From: UBA2767 sp964194535
GTDB taxonomy: Bacteria; Pseudomonadota; Alphaproteobacteria; Rhizobiales; Methyloligellaceae
Assembly (NCBI GenBank): GCA_964194535.1
Contig: CAXMMX010000023.1
Span: 1 to 31,310, forward strand
Direction: 5' to 3'
Length of the DNA stretch: 31,310 bases
Part shown: positions 30,523-31,310 of the stretch, in pieces
Position numbering within the stretch: the stretch's first letter is position 1
How the letters are laid out: the number at the start of each line of letters is the position of its first letter
Notes under the pieces: model-generated
What the model saw: the letters and a program-made list of their open reading frames with translations, nothing else
What the model was told of the DNA's origin: nothing
Database searches by the model: none
Program-made: the position numbers and the translations under genes

Positions 30523-31310
30523 TCACTTTTGTTTCCGGTAATAACGGTGCGGCACGATCGGCATCGCGACCACATGCGCGGCACGCGCATCGCCGCGCAC
30601 CATAAGTCCAATCTCGCTGCCAGGCGCCGCATTGGCACTTTGCACATAGCCCATCGCCACAGGCCCTTCGGCACTTGGCCCAAACCCGCCGCTGGTCACA
30701 GCTCCAATCGTGTTTCCGCCCGCATCAACAATCTCGGTGCCCTCTCGCGCGGGCGCTTTGCCCTCGGGTTTGATGCCGACGCGGACGCGGCTCGGGCCGT
30801 CACGTAATTCACGTTGAATTCTGTCCGCCCCCGGGAAACCTCCCTCCTCGCGGCGGCGCTTGGCTATCGACCACACCAGATCAGCCTCCACCGGCGAAGT
30901 GGTCTCGTCAATGTCATGGCCATAGAGGCACAGACCCGCTTCGAGACGCAGAGAATCACGCGCACCGAGCCCGATCATCTCCACATCCTCATGTGAAACA
31001 AGCGTGCGGGCAACCTGGTCGGCTTTATCGGATGCAATTGAAATCTCGTAACCGTCTTCACCTGTATAGCCAGACCGGCTGATATGGCAATCAAGCCCGT
31101 CGAACACCACACTCGTGGCAGTCATGAAGCCCATATCGGACGCCTGCGGGCACCATTTCGACATGACAGAAGCAGCCGTTGGCCCCTGCAGGGCCAGCAA
31201 TGCGCGATCATCGACGGGCTCGAGTTTCACGCTATCGGGTAGCTTCGCCTGCATATGGGCATAATCGGCGTCCTTGCAGGCGGCATTGACCACCAGCATG
31301 AGGCGTCCGT
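30523..31310 (-). CDS. gcvT: Glycine cleavage T protein (aminomethyltransferase), N-terminus beyond window
   Basis: Transfers the methylene group from lipoyl-GcvH to tetrahydrofolate and releases ammonia. About 262 C-terminal residues are visible of a protein normally near 370. Recognisable parts are GRLMLVVNAA at the window edge, LLALQGPTAASVM, ISRSGYTGEDGYEI, LGARDSLRLEAGLCLYGHDID, and the C-terminal barrel with GAVTSGGFGPS. The coding frame is open to the right edge, so the start and any upstream control element, such as a glycine riboswitch, are outside the window. It is the first visible gene of the gcvT-H-PA-PB operon. Confidence 0.97.
   Translation of the reverse strand, partial: GRLMLVVNAACKDADYAHMQAKLPDSVKLEPVDDRALLALQGPTAASVMSKWCPQASDMGFMTATSVVFDGLDCHISRSGYTGEDGYEISIASDKADQVARTLVSHEDVEMIGLGARDSLRLEAGLCLYGHDIDETTSPVEADLVWSIAKRRREEGGFPGADRIQRELRDGPSRVRVGIKPEGKAPAREGTEIVDAGGNTIGAVTSGGFGPSAEGPVAMGYVQSANAAPGSEIGLMVRGDARAAHVVAMPIVPHRYYRKQK

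Noticed and set aside
1..31310. tRNA genes, CRISPR arrays, insertion sequences, prophage or restriction partners of CcrM
   Set aside because: None found by reading both strands. Gene content and order look like conserved chromosome.

Overview
The window is a compact stretch of chromosome from an alphaproteobacterium. The evidence is a CcrM-type GANTC methyltransferase, an F0-only ATP synthase operon (atpI-B-E-F'-F) separate from F1, the order mutY / DUF721 / DsbA / smc, the block sppA / trmN6 / DUF2007 / ispB / ispE / TPR protein / ETF-QO / uracil-DNA glycosylase, and a GTTC-N7-GTTC LexA-type site. The glycine dehydrogenase is split into GcvPA and GcvPB. The order Hyphomicrobiales (Rhizobiales) or a near relative is most likely; the genus cannot be told from this sequence. 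I see no tRNA, rRNA, CRISPR array, insertion sequence or prophage. No gene-free stretch exceeds 300 bases.

Layout. 1-1801 (minus): DUF2007 protein, trmN6 and an S49 peptidase cut by the window edge. 1953-2969 (plus): long-chain polyprenyl diphosphate synthase, divergent from DUF2007. 2974-8502 (minus): ispE, a secreted TPR protein, a threonine-dehydratase-like enzyme and ETF-ubiquinone oxidoreductase. 8650-11223 (plus): uracil-DNA glycosylase, nitroreductase, moaB, then a remnant of cytochrome bd oxidase subunit II. 11364-12362 (plus): an exported metallo-beta-lactamase-fold hydrolase. 12347-13712 (minus): two coupled transferases of the rSAM/selenodomain-associated type. 13713-14448: a small DUF1127 gene flanked by structured non-coding DNA. 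14449-17487 (plus): PA0069-type radical SAM protein, RNase HII and CcrM. 17502-18584 (minus): mutY. 18683-24292 (plus): DUF721/DciA-like protein, two tandem DsbA-like proteins and Smc. 24487-27018 (plus): F0 operon. 27221-31310 (minus): glycine cleavage operon gcvT-gcvH-gcvPA-gcvPB, with gcvT cut by the window edge.

How the genes work together. Two blocks are metabolic: isoprenoid/quinone supply (ispE, ispB) lies near ETF-QO, which passes electrons to the quinone pool, and the complete F0 sector is followed by the glycine cleavage system. The middle block is rich in DNA maintenance: UDG, a radical SAM protein behind a LexA-like box, RNase HII, CcrM, MutY, the DciA-like protein and Smc.

Most genes are ordinary housekeeping. 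The points worth a second look are in non-coding DNA and gene debris: two large hairpins directly after the DUF1127 stop codon with three CcrM sites beside them, the LexA-like box, a hairpin that buries the ETF-QO ribosome binding site, the cydB remnant, and hairpins in and around the F0 operon. I do not see a clearly new multi-gene system.
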